This document shows, in pieces, positions 1 through 7,853 of a DNA stretch of 64,000 bases. Numbering within the stretch: the first letter of the stretch is position 1; every line of letters starts with the position of its first letter. A program made the position numbers and the translations under genes. The stretch spans positions 4,032,714 through 4,096,713 of the forward strand of contig CP129480.1 in the NCBI GenBank assembly GCA_030583885.1. The letters run 5' to 3'. The notes below the pieces were generated by a model. The model saw only the letters and a list, made by a program, of their open reading frames with translations, did not search any database and was not told the DNA's origin. The DNA comes from Anaerolineales bacterium (GTDB taxonomy: Bacteria > Chloroflexota > Anaerolineae > Anaerolineales > Villigracilaceae).

Positions 1-766
1 AACCTGCATCGCGGCCACGGCGCAATTCGTCCTCATCACGCGCATATAACTTGCCCTGAATCTCGCCGCCCATGGCGCGCAGGGCGCAAGCCGTGATGAC
101 ACCCTCGGGCGTACCGCCGACGCCGAACAGGACATCCACGCCTGAATCAGAACTCGCAGTCATCAAAGCCGCCGCCACATCGCCATCCGGGATCTGGCGG
201 ATGCGAGCGCCCGCCCTGCGGATCTCAGCGATCATGTCCACATGACGCGGACGGTCCAGGATGATGGTGGTCAAATCTTCAATCGCCTTGCCTTTTGCCT
301 TTGCAATTGCCTTCATGTTTTCAGTGATGGATTTTTCAATATCGATCTTCCCTTTCGCCTCCGGTCCCACTGCGATCTTGTTCATATAAACAAAAGGACC
401 CGGGTCGAACATTGTCCCGCGCGGGGCAACCGCAACCATCGCCAGCGAATTCGAGCGGCCAAATGCCAGGGGGCGTGTCCCGTCAATAGGGTCTACGGCA
501 ACATCCACGTCCGGTTTTGAACCGTTGCCCACGATCTCGCCGTTGAACAACATCGGAGCCTTATCCTTTTCCCCTTCCCCAATGACAATGACCCCGTTCA
601 TATCCACTGTACTGAGGATTAAACGCATCGCATTGACCGCAGCCTGATCCGCTCCTTCCTTATCGCTTCGACCCATAAAGCGACCCGCCATCATCGCCGC
701 GGCTTCGGTGACACGCGCAAGTTCAAGCGCGAGGTTGCGTGTGGGGGTTGCGCCAAGAACATCCAT
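1..766 (-). CDS. glpX: Class II fructose-1,6-bisphosphatase (3' end outside window)
   Basis: Hydrolyses fructose-1,6-bisphosphate to fructose-6-phosphate in gluconeogenesis (cytoplasm). I translated 255 codons from ATG at 766. They show the GlpX hallmarks GEGEKD (residues 63-68) and DPIDGT (92-97), the Li+-sensitive phosphatase metal site, and a segment with GDVAAAL typical of the family. The usual length is about 320 residues, so roughly 65 C-terminal residues lie beyond the window edge. It is the last visible gene of the rpsB-to-cdsA run and starts 13 bp after the cdsA stop, so it is probably co-transcribed. Family is clear; alternative inositol-phosphatase activity is unlikely given GEGEKD. 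Confidence 0.93.
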   Translation of the reverse strand, partial: MDVLGATPTRNLALELARVTEAAAMMAGRFMGRSDKEGADQAAVNAMRLILSTVDMNGVIVIGEGEKDKAPMLFNGEIVGNGSKPDVDVAVDPIDGTRPLAFGRSNSLAMVAVAPRGTMFDPGPFVYMNKIAVGPEAKGKIDIEKSITENMKAIAKAKGKAIEDLTTIILDRPRHVDMIAEIRRAGARIRQIPDGDVAAALMTASSDSGVDVLFGVGGTPEGVITACALRAMGGEIQGKLYARDEDELRRGRDAG

Positions 767-779
767 GATGTCTCCTACC

Positions 780-1592
780 TTATAGAATGAACCAAACAAG
801 AAAGTAGTACCCGATGACCGCGCCCCATAACCATGAATCAATACGGTCAAAGAAGCCGCCGTGACCGGGGATGATGTCACTCGAATCCTTGATGCCCGAC
901 TGGCGTTTAATCATGCTTTCCCCGAGATCGCCCAGCGGCGGCAAGGCTCCGAGCAATAACCCCATCATCGCACCCTGCCAGATGGCAATGTCGCTCGCCA
1001 GGCTTCCAAACGTGGTAAATACATATACATAAAAACCGCCGGTAATCGCCCCCGTGAAGACACTCGCCGCATAGCCCTCCCAGCTTTTCCTGGGGCTGAG
1101 GCGCGGCGCCATTTTATGTTTTCCGTATGCCCTGCCAATCGAGTATGCACCCGAGTCTCCCGACCAAACACAGAACATCACCAGCATAAACCACCAGCCG
1201 CCATTGGGAAGGTTGCGCAAGTCAAGAAGATACGCGCCGATCCAGCCGAGATAAGCCAGCCCTGTCAGGGTGATACCAAAATCAAGCGCGGCCTGGTCCC
1301 GCCCGCGCTCATAGGCGTAAAGATGATATGTCAGCGCAATCAGGATGGCCCCCGCAAAAAGGGGCATGGCATATTGCGGAAAAAACATGCGGGCCATCAG
1401 AATCAAAGCCACGCCGCCGACTGTGATGTGCATGTGCGGCTCAACGCTCGCCGCGCGGAACAGATGCACAAATTCCCATGCCGCACCAATGATGAAGGTG
1501 CCCATTAATAGAAAATAAAAGATGCCGCCAAGCAGTATGGCGGGCATTCCAATCAAAGCCAATCCAAGAGCAGTGATAAGTCTTCTACGCAT
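780..1592 (-). CDS. cdsA: Phosphatidate cytidylyltransferase
   Basis: Makes CDP-diacylglycerol from CTP and phosphatidate, the branch point of phospholipid synthesis, in the membrane. The 270-residue protein is hydrophobic with about seven to eight membrane segments and ends with the full CDS signature: SMIKRQSGIKD followed by PGHGGFFDRID. I chose ATG 1592 (protein begins MRRRLITALG) rather than an upstream in-frame ATG at 1685, because the upstream part would run through the end of uppS and is not membrane-like. The resulting 8-bp overlap with uppS suggests translational coupling. CDP-diacylglycerol would also feed phosphatidylinositol synthesis, for which ino1 occurs later in the window. 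Confidence 0.95.
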   Translation of the reverse strand: MRRRLITALGLALIGMPAILLGGIFYFLLMGTFIIGAAWEFVHLFRAASVEPHMHITVGGVALILMARMFFPQYAMPLFAGAILIALTYHLYAYERGRDQAALDFGITLTGLAYLGWIGAYLLDLRNLPNGGWWFMLVMFCVWSGDSGAYSIGRAYGKHKMAPRLSPRKSWEGYAASVFTGAITGGFYVYVFTTFGSLASDIAIWQGAMMGLLLGALPPLGDLGESMIKRQSGIKDSSDIIPGHGGFFDRIDSWLWGAVIGYYFLVWFIL

Positions 1593-2331
1593 TGGATTCC
1601 TGTAATTCTCCCGAGGATACCTTTCCATAACGCCTGTCGCGGTGGGCAAATGTCTCCAGTGCGCGGCGATATTCTTCCTTGTCAAAATCAGGCCAGAAGG
1701 TGGGGGTGATATACCATTCCGAGTAGGCGGCTTGCCAGATGAGAAAATTACTCACACGTAATTCGCCCGACGTGCGGATGATGAGGTCGGGGTCTGGCAC
1801 ACCGGCTGTGAACAAATATTTGTTCACCATGTCGTCGGTCACTTCATCGGCAGGAATGCCGTCCTTGATAATCTTCTGGATCGCGCAGACGATCTCATCC
1901 CGTCCACCATAATTGAACGCCACATTCAAGACAAGGCGGTCATTGTTCTTTGTCAGTTCAATGGCATGTAAGACTTTTTTCTGGATGCCGGGATCAAGTC
2001 GTTCCAGTCGTCCTATATGACGCAGCTGTACGCCTTCCTTGTGAAGCTCATTTAATTCACGGTCAATGACATTCTGAAGGATGAGCATCAACCCCTGCAC
2101 CTCCTCAGGCGGACGCCCCCAGTTTTCGGTGGAAAACGCATAGATCGTCAGATACTTGACGCCAAACTCAACCGTGGAGCGGATGACGCGGCGCAGGTTC
2201 TCCGTCCCTGCCTTGTGTCCTGCCAGACGCGGCAAGCCACGTTGAAGCGCCCAACGTCCATTGCCATCCATGATCATGGCAACATGTTGAGGAACTTTTT
2301 CAAGAGGAACATTCAAGGGGGTTTCAGCCAT
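1585..2331 (-). CDS. uppS: Isoprenyl (undecaprenyl) diphosphate synthase
   Basis: Cis-prenyltransferase that condenses isopentenyl diphosphate units onto farnesyl diphosphate to make the C55 lipid carrier for wall and glycan synthesis. The 248 residues contain MDGNGRWA (21-28, with catalytic Asp22), the AFSTENWGRP segment, and the C-terminal IIRTSGELRVSNF motif that binds isopentenyl diphosphate. Length is normal for the family. It sits between frr and cdsA, the order found in many bacteria, and overlaps cdsA by 8 bp. Product chain length cannot be read from the sequence. Confidence 0.96.
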   Translation of the reverse strand: MAETPLNVPLEKVPQHVAMIMDGNGRWALQRGLPRLAGHKAGTENLRRVIRSTVEFGVKYLTIYAFSTENWGRPPEEVQGLMLILQNVIDRELNELHKEGVQLRHIGRLERLDPGIQKKVLHAIELTKNNDRLVLNVAFNYGGRDEIVCAIQKIIKDGIPADEVTDDMVNKYLFTAGVPDPDLIIRTSGELRVSNFLIWQAAYSEWYITPTFWPDFDKEEYRRALETFAHRDRRYGKVSSGELQESNA

Positions 2332-2382
2332 ATGTTAAACGCTCATTTCGATGCCGGCTCCGGCATCGAAAATCGTTCCAAA

Positions 2383-2952
2383 TTAGACTTCCATGATTTC
2401 TTTTTCTTTATGCTGGCCAAGCCTGGCAACCTCTTCCACAAATTTATCGGTCAGTTTTTGCAGATCATCCTCGCCGCGCTTAAGGTCATCCTCGGTGATG
2501 AGTTTTTCCTTTTCGTAGTCACGTAGGTCGTTATGCAGGTCGCGGCGGATGTTGCGTACTGCGATCCGCGCTTCTTCAAGACGGTGGTTCATGTGTTTGA
2601 CCAGTTCGCGGCGGCGCTCTTCATCGAGCGGAGGCAGGTTCAGGTGAATGATCTTTCCGTCAGAATTGGGATTCAGGCCGATATTCGAGGCACGAATCGC
2701 CTTTTCGATATCCTTAATGGACGAAGCATCAAAAGGTTTGACCATCAAAGAGCGCGGTTCAGGAACGCTGATGGTCGCAAGCTGCATCAAGGGTGTTGAC
2801 GTGCCATAGTATTCGACGGGCAGCTTTTCGATCAATGCAGGGCTGGCGCGCCCGGTGCGGATGCCGGCGAGGTCGTCGGCAAGGACTTGGATTGCACCTT
2901 TCATGCGGGTTTCAGCATCTTTCAACAGGTCTTTAATTTCGTCGGTGCTCAC
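2383..2952 (-). CDS. frr: Ribosome recycling factor
   Basis: Splits post-termination ribosomes together with EF-G. The 189-residue sequence has the family's RTGRASPALIEKL segment, the VKPFD core strand and the C-terminal KEKEIMEV helix. The start is GTG at 2952, supported by AGGAGG 6 bp upstream; no better ATG is in frame. A 190-bp gap separates it from pyrH, so it may have its own promoter in addition to read-through; a two-copy 20-bp repeat lies in that gap. Confidence 0.97.
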   Translation of the reverse strand: MSTDEIKDLLKDAETRMKGAIQVLADDLAGIRTGRASPALIEKLPVEYYGTSTPLMQLATISVPEPRSLMVKPFDASSIKDIEKAIRASNIGLNPNSDGKIIHLNLPPLDEERRRELVKHMNHRLEEARIAVRNIRRDLHNDLRDYEKEKLITEDDLKRGEDDLQKLTDKFVEEVARLGQHKEKEIMEV

Positions 2953-3016
2953 GATCTTCCTCCTGAAAATGATAACAATGCAAGGATACCTTAAAACGAG
3001 AATTTAGGCTATGGGA

Positions 3017-3056
3017 ATGCAAAAATATGAGAGTTTATGCCAAAACTTGAGAGTCC
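3017..3056. repeat. Two-copy 20-bp tandem repeat upstream of frr
   Basis: Two adjacent imperfect 20-bp units (3017-3036 and 3037-3056) share the pattern ATGC-AAAA-TGAGAGT. They lie in the 190-bp space between pyrH and frr, where a promoter for frr is expected on the minus strand. This could be a regulator site or chance similarity. Confidence 0.35.
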
Positions 3057-3143
3057 CTCAATGCATGAACAGAAAAAGCAGTCACCCTGATCTGGCAATA
3101 AAAGTGGCGGTCTCCTATTTCAGGAAAAACCTAGCACGGCGAA

Positions 3144-3860
3144 TTAGGATGCAACCAGGGTTCCCACATGTTCGCCACGCAAAGCCCCGACCAGGGCTTT
3201 TTTGTCCCACAGGTTAAGCACAAGGATCGGAAGGTTATTTTCCATGCAGAGGGTTATGGCGGTGCTGTCCATCACCTCCAGACGGCGGTTGAGGACTTCG
3301 ATATAACTCAGTTTGTCGAACTTTTTTGCATTCGTGTTCTTCTTCGGGTCGTCATCATAGACACCGTCCACCTTGGTGGCTTTGATGACGACTTGCGCAT
3401 CTATTTCCGTGGCGCGCAAGGCAGCGGCCGTATCTGTGGAGAAGAACGGGTTGCCCGTCCCTGCGCCAAAGATGACCACACGTCCCTTTTCAAGGTGGCG
3501 GATGGCACGCCGGCGGATGTACGGCTCGGCAATGGCGCGCATCTCAATGGCAGACATAACGCGCGTAAAAACTCCCTGCCGTTCAAGCGCATCCATCAAC
3601 ACCATTGCATTCATGACGGTGGCAAGCATGCCCATGTAATCCGCAGTGGAACGATCCATGCCGCGCTCCAAACCCTGCTTACCGCGCCACAGGTTGCCCG
3701 CGCCGATGACCACAGCCACATCCACGCCCATCTCGCGGACTTCCTTAATGCGGCTGGCTATTGACTCGGCTTCATCCACGTCAATGCCAAAACCTGACGC
3801 GCCGCCCAGCGCCTCCCCGCTTAACTTGAGCAGGATCCTTTTATATTTCAATTCAGCCAT
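3144..3860 (-). CDS. pyrH: UMP kinase
   Basis: Phosphorylates UMP to UDP (amino-acid kinase fold, hexameric, cytoplasmic). The 238 residues show KLSGEAL near the N terminus, the IGAGNLWRG loop, and GAGTGNPFFSTDTAA in the ATP/UMP site, followed by KATKVDGVY. Start ATG 3860 follows GGAGG with a 5-bp spacer; a second ATG 4 bp upstream is out of frame. It lies in the conserved order tsf-pyrH-frr, but a terminator between tsf and pyrH implies that part of its transcription is separate. Confidence 0.97.
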   Translation of the reverse strand: MAELKYKRILLKLSGEALGGASGFGIDVDEAESIASRIKEVREMGVDVAVVIGAGNLWRGKQGLERGMDRSTADYMGMLATVMNAMVLMDALERQGVFTRVMSAIEMRAIAEPYIRRRAIRHLEKGRVVIFGAGTGNPFFSTDTAAALRATEIDAQVVIKATKVDGVYDDDPKKNTNAKKFDKLSYIEVLNRRLEVMDSTAITLCMENNLPILVLNLWDKKALVGALRGEHVGTLVAS

Positions 3861-3896
3861 TCATACCTCCAACATTCCTTGATCTGACCATTTTAG

Positions 3897-3925
3897 AAAA
3901 AAGCCAACCCGAAGGCTGGCTTTTT
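3897..3925 (-). terminator. Terminator after tsf with UUCG tetraloop
   Basis: On the minus strand a 12-bp stem (AAAAAGCCAGCC paired with GGTTGGCTTTTT, one G-U) encloses the very stable loop TTCG and ends in a run of T. It lies 6 bp past the tsf stop codon. It should end, or attenuate, rpsB-tsf transcripts before pyrH. Confidence 0.88.
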
Positions 3926-3930
3926 AATAC

Positions 3931-4539
3931 TTATTCCTGACTCGTGCTTTCGCCCAACTCCCAGCGCTGGAAGCGGCGAATAATCACATTTTCGCCGATG
4001 GCAGCTACGTTCTGCAAAATGAGTTTTTCAATGGTCAGCGACTCATCCCGGATGTAGGACTGCCGCATCAGGCAGACTTCATCCTTATATTTTTCAACGC
4101 GGCCTTCCACGATCTTTGCAAGAACCTTATCGGGCTTGCCTTCATCCCTGGCGCGCGCACGGGCGATATCCGCCTCATGCTCTAGCTCCGCCGCAGGGAT
4201 TTCTTCCGCTGTTATATATTTCGGAGCGCTGGCGGCGATCTGCAATGCAATTTCGTGCGCCAGGGTCCGGAATTGTTCAGCGCGGGCGACAAAATCCGTC
4301 TCGCAGTTAATCTCAACCATCACACCCACACGTCCGCCGCCGTGGGAATACAGTTCCACCACGCCGTTGGAGGCGTCACGGTCCGCGCGCTTGGCGGCAG
4401 TTGCCATGCCTTTTTCGCGCAGCCAATCCACAGCCTTCTGGTAATCTCCATCCGCCTCCTGCAAAGCCTTGCGGCAATCCAACATGGGGGCATTGGTTGC
4501 GGCTCGCAGCTGCTTGATCATCTCAGTTGTTATTTGCAT
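3931..4539 (-). CDS. tsf: Elongation factor Ts
   Basis: Nucleotide exchange factor for EF-Tu. The 202 residues start with the UBA-like helix region (IKQLRAATNAPMLDCRKAL) that contacts EF-Tu, followed by the core with VEINCETDFVAR. It is the short form, about 80 residues less than the E. coli protein and similar to the Thermus type with one core subdomain. It follows rpsB by 38 bp and is closed by a strong terminator. Confidence 0.96.
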   Translation of the reverse strand: MQITTEMIKQLRAATNAPMLDCRKALQEADGDYQKAVDWLREKGMATAAKRADRDASNGVVELYSHGGGRVGVMVEINCETDFVARAEQFRTLAHEIALQIAASAPKYITAEEIPAAELEHEADIARARARDEGKPDKVLAKIVEGRVEKYKDEVCLMRQSYIRDESLTIEKLILQNVAAIGENVIIRRFQRWELGESTSQE

Positions 4540-4577
4540 TTCACAATCCTTGTATCCGGCTTTCCAGTTCTCATTAA

Positions 4578-5549
4578 TTACCCTGCTTTTATTTCAGCGG
4601 AATCATCTTTTGTTTTTGCTTCATCTAGCGTTTTTTCCTCCACCGCCGTTTCGGCGGGAACGTCAGCCTTTTCAACAGGAGCATCCGCAGTCGCAGCATC
4701 ATCCACCGGACGGGTGGCATTCAGCTTCGCGAGTGTGGCTTCCCCGAGCAACACTTCATCTCCCATATCATCCTGTTCCGTTTCAACAACAGGCTTGCGG
4801 GACGGGCGGGATTTCGACTTGCCGTCCGCTTTAACCTCTTCGGGCTGTTCCGGTTCATCTTCCTTGCGCATGGCTTTGCCTTCCAGCACGGCATCCGCCA
4901 TTTTGGCAACCAGGAGTTTGATGGCACGGATGGCGTCATCATTGGAAGGGATCACATAATCAACATTCTGGGGATTGCAGTTCGTATCCACCAAAGCGAC
5001 AATCGGGATCTTGAGCAGGTTCGCTTCACGGACGGCCGCTTCTTCACGTCCCACGTCTATAATAAAAAGCAGGTCGGGGCGGCGCTTCATGGTGCGGGCA
5101 CCGGACAAACGAGTCTGCAAGCGGAGGATATCGCGCTCGACCAATAAGCCTTCCTTCTTGGTCAGGCGATTGATCTCGTCTGTATCACGCACTTTTTCGA
5201 GGCGTTCCAGTTCCTGGATGCGCTTGTACATCGTAGCCCAGTTCGTGAGCATGCCGCCCATCCAGCGCTCGGTAACATAGGGCATTCCACAGCGGGCGGC
5301 TTCCTCCGCCACAGTTTCCTGTGCCTGGCGTTTGGTGCCGACAAACAGCACAGTCCCGCCGTTTGCAACCGCATCGCGGATCATGGTATACCCCTGGTTC
5401 AACAGTTTCACGGTCTGTTGCAGGTCAATAATATGAATACCGTTACGCTCAGTGAAGATATACGGTTTCATACGGGGGTCCCACTTGTTTGTGCGGTGTC
5501 CAAAGTGGACGCCGCTCTCAAGCAGGGCTTTCATAGAAATGACAGCCAT
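4578..5549 (-). CDS. rpsB: 30S ribosomal protein S2 with acidic tail
   Basis: Small-subunit ribosomal protein that helps bind S1. Residues 1-230 are standard S2 (ALLESGVHFGHRTNKWDPRM; ERWMGGMLTNW; FIIDVGREEAAVREA). Residues about 231-323 form an extra low-complexity tail rich in Glu, Asp, Ala and Lys, predicted disordered, making the protein about 80 residues longer than usual. Gene order rpsB-tsf is universal. The tail's role is unknown; such extensions occur in other phyla too. Confidence 0.96.
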   Translation of the reverse strand: MAVISMKALLESGVHFGHRTNKWDPRMKPYIFTERNGIHIIDLQQTVKLLNQGYTMIRDAVANGGTVLFVGTKRQAQETVAEEAARCGMPYVTERWMGGMLTNWATMYKRIQELERLEKVRDTDEINRLTKKEGLLVERDILRLQTRLSGARTMKRRPDLLFIIDVGREEAAVREANLLKIPIVALVDTNCNPQNVDYVIPSNDDAIRAIKLLVAKMADAVLEGKAMRKEDEPEQPEEVKADGKSKSRPSRKPVVETEQDDMGDEVLLGEATLAKLNATRPVDDAATADAPVEKADVPAETAVEEKTLDEAKTKDDSAEIKAG

Positions 5550-5665
5550 TCTTACTCCTTAACCTTTTCCGTTCTCCAGCGCGCAGTTCAATGAATGGCG
5601 CGGAACGGGATGAGTTTAGCGGGGATGCGAACCCGCTCAGGGACGCTTGTTGCCCGTCCCAGGCA

Positions 5666-5694
5666 AAATATGCCTTTATCCTGAACATTGTCAA
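5666..5694 (-). promoter_or_regulatory. Candidate rpsB promoter
   Basis: TTGACA (5689-5694) and ATATTT (5666-5671) are 17 bp apart on the minus strand, giving a leader of about 110 nt before rpsB. A second TATAAT lies at 5713-5718 with no clear -35 box. The leader contains a GC-rich inverted repeat that could serve S2 autoregulation, which I cannot show. Confidence 0.5.
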
Positions 5695-5735
5695 AGGATT
5701 CAAAGCGGCGGGATTATAACACAATTTTTGATGCG

Positions 5736-5775
5736 AAATAAAAACACTGCTGACTGCGCCTGCGGTCAGCAGTGT
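5736..5775 (-). terminator. Terminator closing the ilv-leu operon
   Basis: On the minus strand an 11-bp perfect stem (ACACTGCTGAC with its complement, 5744-5775) is followed by TTTTTATTT. It begins 5 bp past the ilvE stop and separates the amino-acid operon from rpsB. Confidence 0.9.
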
Positions 5776-5780
5776 CCTGC

Positions 5781-6701
5781 TCATCCCACGTAATCGCACC
5801 ACGCCGCGTACCTTGCCACCTTGCCGCGAATGGCATCGTGATACACGTTCTGGATTTCGCGCGTAATTCTGCCTGATTTGCCATCACCGATCTTGCGGAA
5901 GTCGATTTCGCTCAAGCCGATCACCTCTGCCGCCGTACCACACACAAAGACCTCATCAGCATTGTACAACTGGTCGCGCGAAATGGGGATCTCACCCACA
6001 GTGTAGCCTAAATCCTTTGCGATCGTATGAATGGAATGACGTGTAATTCCCTCCAAAACCGGCGCGGTGGACGGGGTGAATATCTTGCCGCGTTTAACAA
6101 TGAACAGATTTTCACCCGTGCACTCGGCAATGTATCCCTGGGGGTCGAGCATGATGGCTTCCTCAAATCCCAGCCGCACGGACTCGGTCTTGGCAAGTAT
6201 GCTATTGACGTAATTACCCGCGATCTTCGCCTTGGTCATCATTACATTCGGATGATGGCGCGTGAACGATGAAATGTTCGCGCGGATTCCCTTCGCCAGC
6301 GCCTCCTCCCCGAGATAATTCGACCATTCCCAGACGGCGATCATCAGGGCGGGTTTGCCCGCATCCACGTTCAAATTCCATGCACCACCCGTCAAGTACA
6401 ACAGCGGGCGGATATAACATTCCTCGAACCCATTCGCGTTCACAGTCTCCTTGATTGCCTTGGTGACTTCATCCGCAGTATATGGAAGATCGCGGAAACC
6501 AAAAATCCCGGCTGATTTGAGCAAGCGTTCCGAATGTTCCTGCAGACGAAAAACCGCGGAGCCCTTGTCCGTCTTATATGCGCGGATTCCCTCAAAGACC
6601 GCCGCACCATAATGCAGTGCCGCAGTCAACATATGAACAGTGGCTTTCTCGAACTCCACCAGTTTTCCGTCCGACCAGATAAACTTCGACTCCATACCCA
6701 T
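5781..6701 (-). CDS. ilvE: Branched-chain amino-acid aminotransferase
   Basis: PLP enzyme that makes the last step of Leu, Ile and Val synthesis by transamination from glutamate. The 306 residues are class IV aminotransferase: YGAAVFEGIRAY near the N terminus, the PLP lysine expected in TKAKIAGNYVNS, then ECTGENLFIV and EVFVCGTAAEV. ATG 6701 follows GGAG with an 8-bp spacer; an in-frame ATG two codons later is possible. It is the last gene of the operon, 12 bp after leuB, and is followed at once by a terminator. Confidence 0.95.
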   Translation of the reverse strand: MGMESKFIWSDGKLVEFEKATVHMLTAALHYGAAVFEGIRAYKTDKGSAVFRLQEHSERLLKSAGIFGFRDLPYTADEVTKAIKETVNANGFEECYIRPLLYLTGGAWNLNVDAGKPALMIAVWEWSNYLGEEALAKGIRANISSFTRHHPNVMMTKAKIAGNYVNSILAKTESVRLGFEEAIMLDPQGYIAECTGENLFIVKRGKIFTPSTAPVLEGITRHSIHTIAKDLGYTVGEIPISRDQLYNADEVFVCGTAAEVIGLSEIDFRKIGDGKSGRITREIQNVYHDAIRGKVARYAAWCDYVG

Positions 6702-6713
6702 AACTCATTCTCC

Positions 6714-7772
6714 TTATAATTTTTTGATGATTTCATCCGTCATCTGGCGGGTCGTTAACGTACCGCCGATGTCTGCCGTTCGTGCGCCGCTCGCAATGAC
6801 TTTATCCACTGCATGCTCAACTGCACAAGCTTCGGATTCTAACTTAAATGAATGACGCAGCATCAATCCCGCTGAAAGGATGGTGCCAATCGGATTTGCA
6901 ATGCCCCTGCCTGCGATGTCTGGCGCAGATCCGTGGATCGGTTCGAACAACCCGACACCTGATTCACCCAAACTGGCAGACGGCAGCATCCCCATCGATC
7001 CTGCCAGCACGGACGCTTCGTCCGTGAGAATATCACCGAACATATTCTCGGTGACGACCACATCCATCGAGGCTGGAGCAGTGATCAGTTTCATTGAGGC
7101 GGTATCCACGAGCATGTGCTCGAGCTGGATGTCTGGATTCTCTTTTTCGATTTGAGTCGCAATCTGCCGCCACATCCGAGACGATTCCAACACATTGGCC
7201 TTATCAACGGATGTTACTTTTTTCCTTCTTCCTTTTGCAAGGTTGAACGCCAATGCAACAACACGCCTCACTTCGTAATCGTAATATTCGAGCGTATCCA
7301 CTGCGTGTTCGTGTCCGTCCCTTATCTCGCGCATTTTGGGCTGGCCAAAATACAATCCGCCCGTTAATTCGCGGATGACAAGGATATCCACATCCTTGAG
7401 TCTCTCTGGTTTGAGCGGGGATGCATCCATCAACGCAGGGTGTACTTTGACGGGACGTAAATTGGCAAATACACCAAGTCCTTTTCGCAAGGCAAGCAAA
7501 CCGCGTTCAGGGCGGTCTTTGGCGTTCGGGTCATCCCATTTCGGACCGCCCACCGCGCCTAGCAGAACTGCATCGGAGGCCCGGCAGTCCGCAAGAGTTT
7601 CGTCCGTGAGCGACGAACCATGTTTGTCAATGGAGCATCCGCCCATCAGGCGCTCTTGAAAATCAAAGGTGTGACCATATTTGCTGGCAATAACATCCAG
7701 CACACGCACGGCTTCATGCACGACTTCGGGCCCGATTCCGTCACCGGGCAGGAGGGTGATTTTGAAATTCAT
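6714..7772 (-). CDS. leuB: 3-isopropylmalate dehydrogenase
   Basis: Oxidative decarboxylation of 3-isopropylmalate (Leu synthesis), NAD-dependent; in organisms with citramalate synthase the same enzyme acts on beta-methylmalate for Ile. The 352 residues show LLPGDGIGPEV, the substrate loop with FANLRPVK, ELTGGLYFG and the metal and cofactor signature NMFGDILTDEAS followed by EPIHGSAPDIAG. Length is normal. It lies between cimA and ilvE, which fits a double role in Leu and Ile synthesis. Confidence 0.96.
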   Translation of the reverse strand: MNFKITLLPGDGIGPEVVHEAVRVLDVIASKYGHTFDFQERLMGGCSIDKHGSSLTDETLADCRASDAVLLGAVGGPKWDDPNAKDRPERGLLALRKGLGVFANLRPVKVHPALMDASPLKPERLKDVDILVIRELTGGLYFGQPKMREIRDGHEHAVDTLEYYDYEVRRVVALAFNLAKGRRKKVTSVDKANVLESSRMWRQIATQIEKENPDIQLEHMLVDTASMKLITAPASMDVVVTENMFGDILTDEASVLAGSMGMLPSASLGESGVGLFEPIHGSAPDIAGRGIANPIGTILSAGLMLRHSFKLESEACAVEHAVDKVIASGARTADIGGTLTTRQMTDEIIKKL

Positions 7773-7785
7773 ATATTTCCATTCC

Positions 7786-7846
7786 GTAGGGGCGAGGTCA
7801 TCTCGCCCCGTTCTTATAAAATCTTGGGCGGGGAAACCCCGCCTAC
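7786..7846. repeat. Family A composite palindrome (cimA-leuB gap)
   Basis: Starts GTAGG (7786) and ends CCTAC (7846), with two inner stem-loops: 7789-7809 (GGGGCGAG with its complement) and 7827-7843 (GGCGGGG-AAA-CCCCGCC). It fills most of the 81-bp gap. The same architecture recurs at 17118-17183, and single arms at 21988, 38381 and 46311. Confidence 0.8.
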
Positions 7847-7853
7847 AATTTAA

